A stretch of DNA of 64,000 bases from Aquimarina sp. AU474 (lineage in GTDB: Bacteria > Bacteroidota > Bacteroidia > Flavobacteriales > Flavobacteriaceae), in the NCBI RefSeq assembly GCF_900312815.1, contig NZ_OMPE01000009.1, forward strand, positions 806,001 through 870,000. The letters are read 5' to 3'. Shown piece after piece: positions 54,201-59,919 of this stretch. The notes under the pieces are model-generated. The model saw only the letters and a list, made by a program, of their open reading frames with translations, ran no database searches and was not told the origin of the DNA. Numbering within the stretch: the stretch's first letter is position 1; the number at the start of each line of letters is the position of its first letter. The position numbers and the translations under genes are program-made.

Positions 54201-54244
54201 AACAACATCGCCAATACCATCTTAATGTGTATTTTGGTCTTCAT
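39275..54244 (-). CDS. sprB: SprB-type giant cell-surface adhesin, type B T9SS sorting domain
   Basis: About 4,990 residues from my chosen start MKTKIHIKMVLAMLLF; an in-frame ATG at 54277 adds 11 residues, giving 5000. After the signal peptide (cleavage near YAQ) comes the GLVDSFEDNVAYDP module, a PA domain around 165-270 (RRGFCGFTQKVINAQNAGAV), a DUF11-like domain (LGDELFYDLEIENVGNE), then thousands of residues of SprB-like beta repeats. At least 12 repeats keep a C-x-G/E-x-x-x-G signature (e.g. TCNGDTDGELSFTV, SCIGDSDGRVVVTL). The last 90 residues, NYFTPDDPNSTPDEQF...VTIFDRYGRMLAEYKG, are the gliding-associated type B sorting domain. SprB adhesins move on the cell surface to drive gliding; a non-motility adhesin is the alternative. 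Confidence 0.88.
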   Translation of the reverse strand: MKTKIHIKMVLAMLLFFASNISNIYAQEIVPLAPRETRNRVNGNLIMNGNAIVGLVDSFEDNVAYDPDAAYNGNFSNGNSISDYIDIDGDPSTFSSSSADIVTPRPDCTEILYAGLYWSATYYLERIPINRPTLTVNNTPIAGGYGIANNGFFAGSVPIPPSPGITANLVVAIDSGGFTDGCGAPLQNAAAINGNIAVIRRGFCGFTQKVINAQNAGAVAVIIVNNNNGLFAMGGGDAAITIPAVMINLADGNTLINQLATSSVNATLESSVDTTTGDELLTGLPLADARKVGDADFRNVKFRVPGGTYVDVTAQNIIYDGYRNTPTNPSNDATDDVPYVCYADVTALIDQDNTNGTYTLADMNATIGQTSGASGASGGWVLVVIYEDPLESSKFISTNDGFVEIQNSEPDVDFTYTGFTSLPAPLPVEVRYGVAALEGDRGLGATTTRPNGDQLLIENTATPAVFVPLGENNFTPAQNTDINPTINFFNSSITFNHQYVTGRNPASQNTLGFDIDLFDLDNTGNQLVGNDVTDATFRLSTDQDTYRVFLNTFTIDIIEPELRIIKRVFDLDGVTEITNGNVELGDELFYDLEIENVGNEDMLDDPAFPVTIRDILPANVNFLSVQTATLPPGVTFDTSTPGIIDFDIPPSLVEETDGPIFIRFRVALVNSCENLRDACSDRIQNSALATFTGDISRETRTNNSSSIIGACGNTDGEATNFLVNIPACSSDVTFCNNTLRLEAGTGYDRYTWSGPGIAPPIVQTGPNANIFEPTNPQSGTYSVIKEDTDPSDGTCITLTEDFVVDDFRSIRNPILDYVNGTSVITTDCSGLELPQILLCGDQTLLLETNFNPTNLQSISWQRLVPDGTDPATDCVSDSNDPCSLLSGNCSDTNWVEEPAGNVSSFTVSTAGDYRILAEFEGGCFIPFYFSVFKNDYQPTLAMDPIECGFAGSVSVTNAPTNFEFSLTSGGPYSNTTVFPIAPGGGGDITVYGIDTTFPGCEYTATINVPEINPTFTVTGTNPTCTNDDNGTGTGSIQILVTGGLPQYQYTISGGTLTSPIIVPNSSANNGNYTQDNLNPGVYTVEVISNRPDPECIDTQTITIDPAPDFTAEAVLLAPATCDAGALVQINVTAGSGTYEYDDGSGTFQTNNVFEIPRPANPATVYTFFVADASLPAGTPACIIEVDITGITPYEPIVLDNVTVTQPPCPGDGAQVRVEVSPVVAGREYTYQLLDTRDTDPNPVYPVIDQIVTTARDITFVGVADLTSYRVRVFHNNTTDPTGAPICPVDGTDFAITSPVPVDATVTTTRELSCQAAPNDTAIITIAGLSGGSGTYEWSFNASSGYANITSDPFLIPVSVAGNYTVYIRNQGTGTCAVSFPAVVAPLEPVTDIDFTLGTSDCTAQTVQVTAVAVPAGPTYTYTVTPAPVSSGPGLGEFVVDRGTTYTFTATRGDNQCFFSEDFREDLLPEVQVTAVETDPVSCVGFADGEFSFTVTNSTSFTYTVTGPTAVPAGGGTDATPILSGPVLAGTYTINVTDTTIPAGGCVASTTVDVTEPATPLTLTAVSEPADCGADTGTITATAGGGRGNYQFELRDNTNTVVTGFGYPNTSNVFNGLAAGDYTVLARDGNSSDACEVTFAITVGQFAPPTIAIGTGGDPCVDVDSATQWVTITPNPTTTAVGPFEYDLTGPVTANDVPVTFLSTTPPVSAPANTFEIPNLIAGAYTVIVTNTATSCVSAVAAFTINPELTITATLTQDIDCNNPEPTITFAAADGSGVYTQFDLYTPGSPPVAVAGGGNITSPFTNAILVPGDYVVGVVDNAGCTAFSNTVTVTPFDAVTATLTPNDPTCNGLTDGSIDVEVTAGEGPFTYVLDGDLTTQIGPTGDTTVTFNNVDTTPSPHTVTITDGSGATPVCTFDFTTTLNDPIAITATINPIRDLSCVAPMDARVEVTLAGGSGSYEWSTDGTTFTPAGTTLFTIDFSIAGPYTLSVRNAATDDCLTTFPITIDPLTEVTDLTFAGTPVVCTGPDPITSDVTVTPVITGGGTVVDFEITAPAPVGPQPTGVFNNLAPGTYTFLVRTDDGCTYSEDFVIEDIDRIAVTATPVNQPTCNGDTDGELSFTVSGIDIPATATYEYEITGGTPVIVPITATGQTAATITTGDVLPAGSYTITVTDEATGCEDTATITINQPDALTITGTPVVALTCVADATVTINTTGGNGGNEYTLTLGATVLGPQTSNVFSVGTAGTYTVDVEDDLGCTATTTVDVVDPPTVTASVTGGDPCYDITDAASVDISIAGGLAPFTYTVDAGAPVNVVGTTFTVNGLTPDTYNIVIRDANGCTDTVVHTIQPELIVTASLTKDLDCVSDATITFSATGGDGSYTFDILDVGTGLVFTAGATSPAPINTAGTYQVRVTDTSTPNCTDLSPEIDVTNPDPVTANTNVTDVLCFGDATGAVEVVPTGGAGPFEVRLLPAGVFGTNFTFTGLTGAAAPGTTYSFEIRDSKGCTTTVSADVEENAQIDATVNTITDIDCSTNITGTIVLNPATGGAASITDYTYVLLNNDLTQNTRTTTNPQVLAPGVGPTFDNLDAGSYFVDIIGSDGCSNRVGPFAVAQPPFDLDFDVTPAPADCATGARYQIEVSGGEGPFLINEFRSTNIADFEPLNGNLNGVLTPLPNAFGNETRHEFTGLDFGVPYVFEIIDTNSGCRYFEAVPVVDPPGFDVTVDATIPASCFGDTDGRVTFTVTTTSGATTVDWEIFDADTGVSTGFSGTEATPVTTLTVPAAPGPGLSEGNYFIRVEETAGAATPCEDGAPFTITQPSSPLTLNFISATDTHCNALLSTVTMDANGGVPGYSFAAVPGPGGADPGVYPLTNVFTLDPATSLAWTIFVQDSNTGGNNCVSMREITIPARIADPVITNVSATVDPCVFDNAYEFTVTATGQSQLQFGIDDGDTGTADSFAFVDGTPTVNPNEYEFTFIVSSPSVDNYTITVRDQNGCTDDDTKIIFPELLATASFTAVPDCLVDDGEITIVPTGGSDFTANPANFTFTLNGTDSGGTPVGPIVQSGAGGDVFTGIAAGTYTITVLDSNVGPLTGSGCTTTANAFIDVPLEPVLVPATTFVSCIGNTDGVITAALTPASTDADPNVSYQYQITAPLASATPLQSSPIFTGLGIGAYTVNVVATYSNGALDVVCSDPETYTISNPTLASVTISNTDYGCTGATVNLPVITLSGFTGGTGSTYTITYTVDGTPVVTTPVDPTTLDTDPAAGIQIIANIPGDYVFTVYDSNNCPSPQAVRTIPPFPILTNPTVVRDTSGGLATNFGEISCDTPELVIVSVDRILGNVAGYQFDLLPVGGAEVQTVAEDASGTTSSGPFTLATPGTYVFRITDLDTGCSIDTAPYVIAPFDLIDANVAVATQVTCNGASTGELNLNVLNYTGEFNYTVRNTTTSAVVGTNTVLAGFTNPVLIGLLPTPPQTPIGLPAGTYVVEIEAVDAPFCDTVTETVTITQPDPLTLAIDDNINANCNEDARVIVSVTGGTGPYTFRADDDGIAPFLFETTTTNTTNTFLLPATVAGTTYIISVIDDNSCTSTPVSISEDVFRTDTPTVDSVTWTDPCVFDDNYTIRVVGTSNVPVVAPATNALTFEIGPAGSGDVAGNVNGTTHDFTVTTPGTYTVRVYDENGCVSVDETITIVPELTISATFTGTPECRTDVNGVITATVNGGSDFTVTPGNFTFTLTGTDSAGLPIVPVVQVGAGGNVFNNVTAGLYNVSVTDSNVLPATGSGCSQNVNVSLPIPLIPDITAVGEAVSCIGDSDGRVVVTLVPATDDGGSYTYQLFQDAGGGTPGAQVGTDQTDDPVFTNVPVGNYVAVIESSSVCTDQTTVSVPNATQVTGAVTDVGPYTCTGGTTENFPVVTVTIDNGTPPYNLTYTTPAGVPVTVLSITDEDAVTAGVQYTFTADESGTYVFAVTDNKGCETNPVTFNEVITLPVMTDPTATQDVAITCPAGEEVTVSVTGGTGPFTFDVISSPVAVPSQINVPAGTADNPGTPAVETNATNVSFVLPAVGVYVFSITDQTTMCSVEVSYTIDQFDLVEIVAAQQTPETCFGDADGSVEIMVSQYVGAFSYTIVDVGVTPEAIVFTSTVDLVTDVDPATADTFVIPPPPGGLSVGNYRVDILETGTPNCPGSSNVFTIEGPSVPFEVTLFAINDQETCSPANDISFQATVGGARGTVTYTLVETGTNNTTGLFTGLSIAQATNTAGVFTFTVTAVDDNGTFTCTDDDTITVTPPADDVAITPIPDSSITCFEDQDGRIEVFATATDVPLRYSITPNGGTESVLQTVNVFDNLLPNTYTITVYDQLGCTAQTTAVINDVPEVEVAIDNIVPVTCSVNTVTVTLSATNAVGVPQFVQINVTDSSNPIELAPTTSNTFILTEGQYVFYVIDANGCRSRQSDPVPVIPINPITFNLDTSAAMINCRDEATAIIDITDLTGGIGDYEFVLLDRSTTPASIVGGPQSTTEFRDLAPGLYTYVARSVSDNSCIDSQDFEITNPPLFDPTFDFTNVTCNGENDGTITIFAAGGTPPYSFAIDSMAGTFFNDASDGVPNQHTFEDLEPNTYVVLAQDANGCDVLFTQIIIEPNTLEAAETDNMAETCFGANDGAFTIEITGGTPPYETNITNNDADFVVDMFTYTGLPGGVTEVFIRDANGCRISRQITIEPGVVLDADLMPRLECPVRDPDNPANIFTGPRYFIDFELTPNSVMTDIIFTLTGINGTADPASNTNLTGEFEVNPGEYLGTMEHAGGCIVDVGTIIIEEYIPLSVPVAQMTNNPQDPNEYEIIVTGGVPPYTYFVTFEGVEVELEDNIFAIRETGDYIIRVLDSSGCDVTSTQFLTYINIRIPNYFTPDDPNSTPDEQFWYPRQITPNANDPFFFENMEVTIFDRYGRMLAEYKGDQQGWKGTYQGKELPSGDYWYTIILNDIDNREFTGHFTLYR
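41350..45480 (-). repeat. Two tandem copies of a super-repeat of about 690 residues inside sprB
   Basis: Two successive blocks of about 2,065 bp each contain the same order of sub-domains. Each begins with DPCVFD (rc at 45452-45478 and 43385-43411), then a PEL-x-x-x-A-x-F strand, GGSDFT, a SGC segment, and SCIGxxDG. Aligned landmarks differ by 2061-2067 bp, i.e. 687-689 codons. Divergence at amino-acid level is substantial, so the duplication is old. Two weaker, shorter relatives starting DPC occur nearer the N-terminus. The lower boundary is approximate. Confidence 0.7.
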
Positions 54245-54302
54245 AAGCTGAGTATTTAGTGTTTTATTTTGGGTCATTCAGGTCTTCTAATTAATCGTGC
54301 AT

Positions 54303-57300
54303 CTACTGTATCTTTAAAATATACAGATCTCCACCATACGTATTATCTACATTAGAGAACAAGCTCTGTTTTGCTTGATCGAGACCGTCAAATCTCTTCA
54401 AGTATACATAGATATAATTGTCTTTCGGATTTCTGAAATATTGGGGTTCAAGACCTTGCGATCTCAATTTCTCCATACCTCTTTCGAAATAATTCTCTCT
54501 CTTGAAAATGTTCGTAATCAAGTAGTATCCGTTTTCAATATTATGTCCTCCTATATAGGATAAATTCTCTGTTAATACTGTATCATCTTTAACAGTATCT
54601 GTTATCAAACGCGTTTCTTGTAATAGTCTCTTAAACGATTCAACTCTACTTTTTGCAATATGCAGTATCCACATGTCTCCATAATACCTATTATCAATAT
54701 TACTTAGATACTTGCGGGCCGCTTCATCCTTGTCTGTGTAACTTTCGATAGCCACATATTGGAAATTATTCTCAGGATTCAAAATAATCTGTGAATCATT
54801 AAATCCTAAATCTTTCAAAGTACTCGTAAACTTATCTGCATAAGTACCTCCTTTAAACACATTACCAATCAGGTAATATCCTTCAGGATAACCAGGGATA
54901 AACTTGGTTGCAAATTGTGCTTCTGGTCTTGTAGCATCGGCAAACTTTACAAATCTATTGTTGGCAGTAAGTCGTTTAGAACTTGCTGGATCAGCATCTT
55001 TAGCTTCTGTAGCATCATCATCCATGTTTACAAGCGACTCCAAAAGTTTACTGAAATCACGCTTATCCACATTTAGACTAGTTGTCAATAACGAATCTCT
55101 TTTTGCAAATATCTTACTAGATATTCGAGTATTATTATCTAACTCTTTCTTAATTTCTTCTAAGCCCTCTTCATTTTCTTCTGGTACAGCAGCGGCAGCG
55201 GCGGCAGCTTCCTGTCTTTTTCTCTCTTCTTCAGCCAAACGAGCAGCTTCAGCCTCAGCAGCTAATCTTTGCTCCTCTGCAAGACGAGCGGCTTCTGCCT
55301 CTTGAGCTAATCTTTGCTCTTCTGCTATTCTAGCAGCTTCCTGCTCTTTTTCCGCGATCTTAGCATTAAGCTCTCCTACCAAACCACTTACATCAGCCTC
55401 TGGAAGAATATCACTCGATTGCACAATACCTAATTGATTTCTTAATGCAGCTACATCTCCATTAGTAATGATTTCTCTTGTTTGAGTAATCAATTCTTGG
55501 ATGCTACGCTGTTCTTCAGCTTGACGTTGCTCTTCAGCTAATCGTGCAGCTTCTGCAGCTTCTTGTCTTAATCGCTCTTCTTCAGCTAATCTTGTCGCTT
55601 CTACTTCTTTTTCGGCAATCTTAGCATTAAGCTCTCCTGCCAAGCCACTTACATCAGCTTCTGGAAGAATATTACTTGCCTGTATAATACCTAATTGATT
55701 TCTCAATGCAGCTAAATCTCCATTGGTGATAATCTCTCTTGTTTGAGTAATTAATTCCTGGATACTACGCTGTTCTTCGGCTTGACGTTGCTCTTCAGCT
55801 AATCGTGCAGCTTCTGCAGCTTCTTGTCTTAATCGCTCTTCTTCAGCTAGTCTTGTAGCTTCTGCTTCTTTTTCATTAATCTTAGCATCAATTTCAGCCA
55901 AAAGAGCTTCTTTTTCTTCGTTTGGTATAAACTGGCTAGCTCTTACAAGATCTGCTTGGCTTCGTAACGAATCTGCATCTCCGTCGGTAATAACCTCTCT
56001 TGTTGTTCTTACTAACTCCTGAAGTCTACGTTGCTCTTCGGCTTGACGTTCTTCTTCAGCCAAACGTGCAGTTTCTGCAGCTTGAGCTTGTTGTTTTTCA
56101 GCAATTTTAGCATTAAGCTCTCCTGATAAACCACTTACATCGGCTTGTGGTAGAATGTTACTAGCTTGTATGATTGTCAACTGATTTTGCAATGCAGCTA
56201 AATCTCCACTAGAAATTATTTCTCTTGTCTGAGCTATTAATTCTTGGATTTTATTAGCTTCATCGGTTTGACGTTGTTGCTCTTCAGCCAAACGTATTGT
56301 CTCAGCTTCTTGTCGTTGTTTTTCTTCTTCAGCAAGACGTACAGCTTCGGCTTCATCGGCCTTCTTCTGCTCTTCAGCCAGTCTAGCTTCTTCCACAGCT
56401 TGTTGTTCTGCTGCTTCGGCTTCTCTAGCAGCTTCTTCTTCAGCTATACGGGCTTCTTCTGTTTCTTGCTCTGTTACTTCACGTTGTAACTCTTTTTGTG
56501 CAGCTAATCGCTCTTCTTCAGCTTTCTGCTCGTTTACTTCGCGTTCTAAATTCTTTTCCGCAGCTAATCGCTCTTCTTCGGCTTTCTGTTCAGCCATTTC
56601 AAGCTCTAACTTCTTCTGCGCAGCTAATTCTTCAGCTTGTTTATTTAGTAGTTTTACTTCTTCTTCTCGTTGTAATTCAAGTTCTCTAGCGGCTCTAGCT
56701 TCTTTATCTTTTGCCTCGGCAATAGATCTCTCCAGCTCACTCATTGCTCTTTGTTCTTGGCTTTGAACCTCACCATTCTCATCCTGCAACTCTCTTATGA
56801 TCTTATTTTGTTCAAGAATTTCCCTTTTTAATCTTCTAATTTCAGAATCTCTAGCTTCGTATGCCTTTTGTGTTCCCGTTTTTGATTTACTTCCTCTTCT
56901 TGGTTTTTCTCTAGCGAAATTATAAGCCAGTCCTACTTCATGTGTAGATCCAAAATCACCAGTATCTCCTAGTCCCATTTCATAGGTATATCCTATAGAA
57001 ACGTTTGAAGTAATATTACCTCCTATACCTACGGAAGCGCCATAAAAACTATTATATCCTGCTTGCGCCCATCCTAACTCTGGCAACTCCACAATAACAT
57101 TACCACCATATCTAAGGCTTGAATCTGATTGTGATTCTTCATCAGATCCTCCATCGGTATTGGTTAGCATATTAGCATAAGCCATACCTCTAATAGTTTT
57201 ATCAGAACGTCTTTCTAAACTTGTTGTATACATTACATGGCCAGTAAACGCCATGTTGTCGGTTAATAACTCACTTCCGCTAAGGTTGTATGCTGCAAGA

Positions 57301-57875
57301 TTTGCAACAGAAACCCCCACATCAAACTCTTCGTAATTGAAGTTTACTCCTGGTGATAGGGTAAAAACAGAACTGTTTTCGAAATTAAGAATTGTTGGGT
57401 CACTAACTTGAACCCCATTATTTAAGACAATACTAGTGGCAGAATCTATATTGGATTTAATCCCACTTTGTGAAAAAGCAAGGTTTAAACCAAAGGTAAA
57501 ATTCATATCTCTGTTAAGTTCTATGTTGTATGCAAAATTGGCAATTCCTCCAAAATACCTATAGATCCCTTCGTTTTGTTGATGTAAACCAATACCAACT
57601 CCTGTTTTCTCATCAAAGTTTGCGGTATAATTAATAAGATACGTTTGAGGATTGTCATTAAATCCGGCCCATTGTGTTTTATTATACGCATTAATAGATC
57701 TCTTATTCTCGCGAACCAAAGAAAAGGTAGGGTTAAAGTAGAATCGATTATATTTTACTAAATTATGGGTAGGAATGTCTGTTGGAAGTACTCCGAAAAC
57801 GGCAGTTTCTTCCTCTTGTCCCTTAACAAAGTTAATGGATAGACATAATATTAATAATAGTAATTTTCTGACCAT
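54303..57875 (-). CDS. sprD: SprD-like PorP/SprF barrel fused to coiled coil and SPOR-like repeats
   Basis: A 1190-residue protein. The signal peptide (1-19) is followed by a PorP/SprF-type beta-barrel domain at about 25-320 (ends HEVGLAYNFA). A charged coiled-coil region runs from 338 to roughly 890 (AEEERLAAEK-type heptads), including an imperfect unit of 87 residues (261 bp) around ELITQTREIITNGDLAALRN. Two C-terminal 75-80 residue repeats (999-1076 and 1116-1190; GYYLIGNVFKGG and GYYLITNIFKRE) resemble SPOR domains. It sits 4 bp after sprC and 25-58 bp before sprB, the position of sprD in Flavobacterium sprCDBF. The symbol rests on gene order more than on alignment. Confidence 0.75.
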   Translation of the reverse strand: MVRKLLLLILCLSINFVKGQEEETAVFGVLPTDIPTHNLVKYNRFYFNPTFSLVRENKRSINAYNKTQWAGFNDNPQTYLINYTANFDEKTGVGIGLHQQNEGIYRYFGGIANFAYNIELNRDMNFTFGLNLAFSQSGIKSNIDSATSIVLNNGVQVSDPTILNFENSSVFTLSPGVNFNYEEFDVGVSVANLAAYNLSGSELLTDNMAFTGHVMYTTSLERRSDKTIRGMAYANMLTNTDGGSDEESQSDSSLRYGGNVIVELPELGWAQAGYNSFYGASVGIGGNITSNVSIGYTYEMGLGDTGDFGSTHEVGLAYNFAREKPRRGSKSKTGTQKAYEARDSEIRRLKREILEQNKIIRELQDENGEVQSQEQRAMSELERSIAEAKDKEARAARELELQREEEVKLLNKQAEELAAQKKLELEMAEQKAEEERLAAEKNLEREVNEQKAEEERLAAQKELQREVTEQETEEARIAEEEAAREAEAAEQQAVEEARLAEEQKKADEAEAVRLAEEEKQRQEAETIRLAEEQQRQTDEANKIQELIAQTREIISSGDLAALQNQLTIIQASNILPQADVSGLSGELNAKIAEKQQAQAAETARLAEEERQAEEQRRLQELVRTTREVITDGDADSLRSQADLVRASQFIPNEEKEALLAEIDAKINEKEAEATRLAEEERLRQEAAEAARLAEEQRQAEEQRSIQELITQTREIITNGDLAALRNQLGIIQASNILPEADVSGLAGELNAKIAEKEVEATRLAEEERLRQEAAEAARLAEEQRQAEEQRSIQELITQTREIITNGDVAALRNQLGIVQSSDILPEADVSGLVGELNAKIAEKEQEAARIAEEQRLAQEAEAARLAEEQRLAAEAEAARLAEEERKRQEAAAAAAAVPEENEEGLEEIKKELDNNTRISSKIFAKRDSLLTTSLNVDKRDFSKLLESLVNMDDDATEAKDADPASSKRLTANNRFVKFADATRPEAQFATKFIPGYPEGYYLIGNVFKGGTYADKFTSTLKDLGFNDSQIILNPENNFQYVAIESYTDKDEAARKYLSNIDNRYYGDMWILHIAKSRVESFKRLLQETRLITDTVKDDTVLTENLSYIGGHNIENGYYLITNIFKRENYFERGMEKLRSQGLEPQYFRNPKDNYIYVYLKRFDGLDQAKQSLFSNVDNTYGGDLYILKIQ
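55340..56250 (-). repeat. 261-bp tandem repeats in sprD coiled coil
   Basis: The landmark TTAGCAT recurs at 55360, 55621, 55882 and 56107, spacing 261, 261 and 225 bp. It encodes units of 87, 87 and 75 residues built of a QTREIITNGDxxALRNQL helix, a PEADVSGLxGELNAKIAEKE linker and an E/R/A-rich heptad run. The first two copies are nearly identical at nucleotide level, indicating recent duplication or gene conversion. Confidence 0.85.
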
Positions 57876-57879
57876 AAAA

Positions 57880-59919
57880 TTATCTCATTACCGTTATCGA
57901 GCCTTTTCTGAGCACGGAATTGTTTTTCGTTATTATGTAATAATATATCGGGTCTTGACCCGAAGATTTTGAGTTTTCAAAGGGCCAGTTGTTTTGATAA
58001 CTAACACCCATAAAATCAACTTGACCATTTCTATTATAGATAGTGACCTCTACATCTTGTTGGTTTACCAAAGATGCAGGCAAGAACCAATTATCATTAA
58101 CATTATCGCCATTAGGCGTAATTACGTTAGGGATAATCTCTGTTATACCTTGGGTTCCTATACTAATCGGAGGCACAATAACCTCACATATTGCAGATGT
58201 TATTGTTACAAAATACTCTCCTTGTTCTGTTACTATTAATGTATTATTGGTTTCACCATCTAATACTATATTCTCACCATCTACTATCCTAGACCATTGA
58301 TATGTATATGCATCATTTTGAGGCACCGAAAGTGTTACCGATTCTCCCTCTGTAAGTACAAGCGGGTCGGCCAAAATAACTGTTCCTTGTGGTATAAGTG
58401 ATACAGCGAGATCATTAGAGGTAATACCAGTAAATTCTCCTGTCCTTAAATCAGCCATAAGCGTATATACTGCATCAATATCTGAACTTGAAACCTCTAT
58501 CGATGTAGTAGTGTCTCCTGTAGAAACTCCATTTCTAAACCATTCGAAATCAAAAAATGTTAATTGTTCTTCGGTTAAGGGAACATCTAAACCACCTACG
58601 GTTTGACCTGTCATTTCTAACAGCTCTAAAGTAAACGTTTCAGCAGCACAGGCATTTTCATCTTCCGTACCGATTACAATATCAAATCCGGTAGGTGCAA
58701 ATAATTCTGTTTCTGAGAATAAAAAACTATTACAAGGGTCAAGTGCATCGATTTCTACTCGATACCTACCCACAAACTGAGCCTCAAAAGACGAAGTTCC
58801 ACCAGATAAGAGAGTTTGACTTTGTAAACTAGTTTCTACAAACCATCGTACTGTACTCCCGTCTGGAGCATCAGTCATAATTTCTAGATCGATTATTTGT
58901 GTTGGTAGTAGGATTAAATTTTCTGGTAAAGCTTGTGTAATCGACGATCCTTCGTTTACAACCGTTACAGGACCCGCCACAAGTTCACAATCCTCACTAA
59001 AAGTAACTCGCACCTCATAATCTCCTGCAAATTCATTATCCGGTAATGTGATAGTGGGGCTTATTTCGCCATCAATATCTACACCGTCTTTGATCCATTG
59101 ATAATCAAATGCAGAGCTTTGTTCACTAGAGTTTAAAACTTTAATTTCATTAGGGCAAAAAGAAAAATCGGGAGCAGGGGTTTCTATAAACACCGAAGAC
59201 ACATCTATTAAAGATACGTCTACTCTATTGGTTTCTTCGAAGGTGAAAAAGTTTTGACAGTTACCCAAGGGGATCCTGGCAAAATATCTACCGACATCGT
59301 TGACGACGAGACTGGGACTTGATTCTCCCACAATGAGCGCGCCATCTTTAAACCATTCCCATTCAAATGTATCTGCTGGTACAGCATTATCATCAAGATC
59401 TTCTAACCTAATAGTCAGCGTTTTGGTAAATGTACTTACATTACAAAAAATAACATCTTCCCGTTCGTTAAGGAATAAATCCAAATCATTTCTAAAAAAA
59501 TGCATCGCAGTATCATCAGATAATTCACTAATAATTACCGGATCTGTTGTAGATATAACTCTTAATTTATAAGTATCACTATTCGCATTTTGTGGTATTG
59601 CAAAATCGGTAAATTGAATTTCTAGAGTGGATCCAGAACCATTATTTGGCCCCACGACTCTTGCCAGTTCTTGTATTTCATTAGGGTCATCAAAACTACC
59701 GTTTGGGTCAGAAAGTTGAAGAATAAACTCATTATCGGAAGGAAGTGGATCTCCCGGATTAAGTTCGGCAATGACCGTAAAAGAATTGAACGTAATATCA
59801 GCACAAGCCGCAAAATCCTGAAGCACAGGTGCGCCAATAGTCCTTTGGGCAATAAGTTCATTAAAATTAATGAACAATAATGCACTGACGATCAATATGA
59901 GGTTAAGTTTACTTTTCAT
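57880..59919 (-). CDS. sprC: SprC-like protein with type B T9SS (gliding-associated) C-terminal domain
   Basis: A 679-residue exported protein with a signal peptide ending near ELIAQ. Several Ig/PKD-like beta domains follow, each with a WF/W-x-x-DG motif (FEWEWFKDGALIVG, FDYQWIKDGVDIDG, FDFEWFRNGVSTGD). The last about 90 residues, IIPNVITPNGDNVNDNWFLP...VTIYNRNGQVDF, form a gliding-motility-associated type B T9SS sorting domain. First gene of the four-gene sprC-sprD-sprB-sprF order, 4 bp before sprD. In Flavobacterium johnsoniae sprC is required for normal gliding. Assignment comes from order, size and C-terminal domain; the function here is inferred. Confidence 0.75.
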   Translation of the reverse strand: MKSKLNLILIVSALLFINFNELIAQRTIGAPVLQDFAACADITFNSFTVIAELNPGDPLPSDNEFILQLSDPNGSFDDPNEIQELARVVGPNNGSGSTLEIQFTDFAIPQNANSDTYKLRVISTTDPVIISELSDDTAMHFFRNDLDLFLNEREDVIFCNVSTFTKTLTIRLEDLDDNAVPADTFEWEWFKDGALIVGESSPSLVVNDVGRYFARIPLGNCQNFFTFEETNRVDVSLIDVSSVFIETPAPDFSFCPNEIKVLNSSEQSSAFDYQWIKDGVDIDGEISPTITLPDNEFAGDYEVRVTFSEDCELVAGPVTVVNEGSSITQALPENLILLPTQIIDLEIMTDAPDGSTVRWFVETSLQSQTLLSGGTSSFEAQFVGRYRVEIDALDPCNSFLFSETELFAPTGFDIVIGTEDENACAAETFTLELLEMTGQTVGGLDVPLTEEQLTFFDFEWFRNGVSTGDTTTSIEVSSSDIDAVYTLMADLRTGEFTGITSNDLAVSLIPQGTVILADPLVLTEGESVTLSVPQNDAYTYQWSRIVDGENIVLDGETNNTLIVTEQGEYFVTITSAICEVIVPPISIGTQGITEIIPNVITPNGDNVNDNWFLPASLVNQQDVEVTIYNRNGQVDFMGVSYQNNWPFENSKSSGQDPIYYYIITKNNSVLRKGSITVMR

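Noticed and set aside
39275..54277. Many plus-strand ORFs of 60-180 codons antisense to sprB
   Set aside because: They overlie the coding sequence of the repeat adhesin; its T/V/G-rich repeats leave few stops in the antisense frames. No start signals or family resemblance were seen.
55340..56250. Possible CRISPR or minisatellite
   Set aside because: The repeats are in frame within a coiled-coil protein and have no spacer structure.
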